Part shown: positions 62,357-64,000 of the stretch, piece after piece | Layout: each line of letters begins with the position of its first letter | Position numbering within the stretch: position 1 is the first letter of the stretch | Assembly: GCF_013450295.1 (NCBI RefSeq) | Contig: NZ_SKBR01000002.1 | Coordinates: 744,001 to 808,000, forward strand | Direction: 5' to 3' | Length of the DNA stretch: 64,000 nucleotides | Source of the DNA: Streptomyces sp. AJS327 | GTDB lineage: Bacteria > Actinomycetota > Actinomycetes > Streptomycetales > Streptomycetaceae | The notes under the pieces: generated by a model | The model's input: the letters and a program-made list of their open reading frames with translations, nothing else | What the model was told of the DNA's origin: nothing | Database searches by the model: none | Program-made: the position numbers and the translations under genes

Positions 62357-63583
62357 GTGGATCCGTACGACGGCATGCCGGAACCGGTGCGCCGCGCCTG
62401 GGAGCGGAGCCTGCGCGGCGGCCGGGCCGCGCTCTCCCGCCGCGCGCTGCTCGGCGCGCTCGGCGCCGGTGGGGCGGCGCTGGCCGGATGCGGCATCCCG
62501 CCCGCGGCCGGGAACGGCGGAGCGGACCGGGCGCCCGACCACTCCCGCCGCGAGCGTGAACTGACCTTCGCCAACTGGCCGCTCTACATCGACGTGGACG
62601 AGAAGAACGGCGAGCGGCGCCCCACCCTCGACCGTTTCCAGCGGAAACACGGCATCACCGTGCGGTACGTCGAGGACATCAACGACAACAACGAGTTCTA
62701 CGGCAAACTCCGCCCCCAGCTGGCGGCGGGCCGCGGCACCGGACGCGACCTGGTGTGCCTCTCGGACTGGATGGCCGGGCGGCTGATCCGGCAGGGCTGG
62801 GCGCAGCGCCTCGACCCCGCGCGGATGCCGAACGCGGTGACCAACCTGGAGGACCGCTTCCGCACCGCCCCGCACGACCCGGGCCGCCAGTACAGCTACC
62901 CCTGGGCCGGTACCGCCTGCGTGCTGGCGTACAACAGTGCGGCCACCGACGGGAAACGGGTCACCAGCGTGCGTCAGCTGCTGGAGGACCGGAGGCTGCG
63001 GGGCAAGGTGTCGCTGCTCACCGAGATGCGGGACACCGTGGGCATGACGCTGCTCGACACGGGCGTCGATCCGGGGGAGGTCACCGCGCGCCAGTACCGC
63101 TCCGCGATCACCCGGCTGCGACGGGCCGTCGACAGCGGACAGCTGCGCCGCTTCACCGGCAACGACTACCTCGACGAGCTGAACTCCGGGGACATCGCGG
63201 CCTGTCTCGCCTGGGCGGGCGACATCGTCCAGCTCCGGCAGGACAACCCGCGGATCCGCTACCACATTCCGGACAGCGGCTACCTCGCCGCCACCGACGA
63301 CCTGCTGGTCCCCGCGCACGCCCGGCACCGGGCCAACGCGGAGGCGCTGATCGACCACTACTACCAGCCCCGCGAAGCCGCCGAACTCGCCGCCTGGGTC
63401 AACTACATCTGCCCGGTGACCGGAGCCCGGGCACGGATGGAGAGAATCGACCCCGAGCTCGCCGCCGATCCGCTGATCTTCCCGACCGGCAGGATGCTCA
63501 CCCGGGGCCGGACCTTCCGCGCGCTGGACGACGAGGAGGAGACCGCGTTCGAGGAGGAGTTCGCCCGGCTGATCGGCGCCTGA
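62357..63583 (+). CDS. Polyamine ABC transporter substrate-binding lipoprotein (PotD-like)
   Basis: A 408-residue extracytoplasmic substrate-binding protein of the PotD type. The N terminus has a twin-arginine motif SRRALLG (27-33) followed by a lipobox (Cys45 in LAGCG), so it is probably a Tat lipoprotein. The mature domain reads LTFANWPLYIDVDEKNG, FQRKHGITVRYVEDINDN, NDYLDELNSGDIAACLAWAG and YHIPDSGYLAATDDLLVPAH. AGGAGG precedes GTG 62357. The PotA-like ATPase gene follows after 129 bases. Together with the dehydrogenase this suggests putrescine/spermidine catabolism. Confidence 0.9.
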   Translation: MDPYDGMPEPVRRAWERSLRGGRAALSRRALLGALGAGGAALAGCGIPPAAGNGGADRAPDHSRRERELTFANWPLYIDVDEKNGERRPTLDRFQRKHGITVRYVEDINDNNEFYGKLRPQLAAGRGTGRDLVCLSDWMAGRLIRQGWAQRLDPARMPNAVTNLEDRFRTAPHDPGRQYSYPWAGTACVLAYNSAATDGKRVTSVRQLLEDRRLRGKVSLLTEMRDTVGMTLLDTGVDPGEVTARQYRSAITRLRRAVDSGQLRRFTGNDYLDELNSGDIAACLAWAGDIVQLRQDNPRIRYHIPDSGYLAATDDLLVPAHARHRANAEALIDHYYQPREAAELAAWVNYICPVTGARARMERIDPELAADPLIFPTGRMLTRGRTFRALDDEEETAFEEEFARLIGA

Positions 63584-63712
63584 CACCGGCCGCCGGGCGC
63601 GGGCGGCGTCGGAGCCAGCCCACGGACCGGCGTCGCGGGACGGGGCCACGGACCGGCGCCATGGACGGTGGCGCGGGCCGAACGGACAGGGGAGCAGGGG
63701 GAGTAGCGGAAC

Positions 63713-64000
63713 ATGACCATCTCGCTGGCCGGGGTCAGCAAGGCGTTCGGCGGGCACCCCGCCCTGCGCCCCCTCGACCTCACCGTGCCCGACGGCTGCT
63801 ACTTCGCCCTCCTCGGCGCCTCGGGCAGCGGCAAGACCACCCTCCTGCGCCTGATCGCGGGGCTGGAGGAGCCCACCACCGGCACCGTCACCCTGGACGG
63901 CGCCGACATCACCGCCGAGCCACCGCACCGGCGGCCCGTCAACACCGTCTTCCAGCACTACGCGCTCTTCCCGCACCTGGACGTCTGGGAGAACGTCGCC
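63713..64000 (+). CDS. Polyamine ABC transporter ATPase, 3'-truncated (PotA-like)
   Basis: The window ends 96 codons into an ABC ATPase. It opens TISLAGVSKAFGGHPALRPL, has Walker A LGASGSGKTTLLRLIAG and the Q-loop FQHYALFPHLDVWENVA, as in PotA. Signature and Walker B motifs would lie beyond the window. ATG 63713 has AGCGGAAC upstream. Gene order PotD then PotA supports a polyamine uptake operon. Confidence 0.9.
   Translation, partial: MTISLAGVSKAFGGHPALRPLDLTVPDGCYFALLGASGSGKTTLLRLIAGLEEPTTGTVTLDGADITAEPPHRRPVNTVFQHYALFPHLDVWENVA

Noticed and set aside
61532..63976. An 814-codon open frame on the minus strand through the PotD-like gene
   Set aside because: Antisense to a clear lipoprotein gene and to the adenosine deaminase; composition is shadow-like with no motif.

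Overview
The window is a high-GC actinobacterial chromosome segment, almost certainly from Streptomyces. It carries whiG, nsdA, four clustered type I signal peptidases (sipWXYZ order), rnc next to rpmF, many GTG/TTG starts and the conserved order recG-rsmD-coaD ... rnc-mutM ... smc-ftsY-nsdA-amtB-ffh ... rpsP-rimM-trmD-rplS-sip-...-dprA-whiG-...-rpsB-tsf-pyrH-frr-cdsA-rlmN. It is core chromosome with a few accessory insertions. There is no rRNA operon, intact tRNA, IS element or CRISPR array.

Layout. 1-8.7 kb: 5'-truncated recG interrupted by an intein, rsmD, coaD, a DivIVA/SepIVA-like protein, DUF177, rpmF, rnc, mutM. 9-17.5 kb: a CAP-domain surface protein, acyP, a 68-residue coiled-coil protein, smc, ftsY, an antisense primase/polymerase-like gene. 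17.8-23.2 kb: nsdA, amtB (with GlnR-like boxes), ffh, a GNAT acetyltransferase; glnK and glnD, which I would expect between amtB and ffh, are not there. 23.3-29.4 kb, minus strand: a six-gene set homologous to the uncharacterised E. coli yhf operon (PRD protein, DUF2620, YhfT transporter, phosphotriesterase-like Php, YhfS PLP transferase, YhfX PLP racemase-like protein). This is the most interesting block. 30-38.3 kb: a SprT-like protein, rpsP-khpA-rimM-trmD-rplS, four signal peptidases, DUF2469. 38.3-44 kb: a large non-coding gap, then yraN, comM/yifB, dprA, whiG, a TetR regulator. 44-45.3 kb: a perfect 21-copy GTAGCC hexanucleotide array beside an M23 peptidase. 45.7-51.7 kb: rpsB, tsf, pyrH, frr, cdsA, rlmN. 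51.7-57.5 kb: a TPP riboswitch driving thiBPQ-type thiamine uptake, then a separate ABC permease/ATPase pair. 57.9-64 kb: aminobutyraldehyde dehydrogenase, a zinc-ribbon protein, GDPD, adenosine deaminase, and the start of a polyamine ABC transporter.

How it works together. Most genes serve translation (ribosomal proteins, RimM, TrmD, Tsf, Frr, RlmN, RNase III), the SRP secretion route (Ffh, FtsY, signal peptidases), chromosome maintenance (RecG, Fpg, SMC, DprA) and the developmental switch (WhiG, NsdA). The accessory parts add ammonium, thiamine and polyamine uptake, plus the yhf-type pathway, whose substrate is unknown. All family names are from motif recognition; no database search was run.
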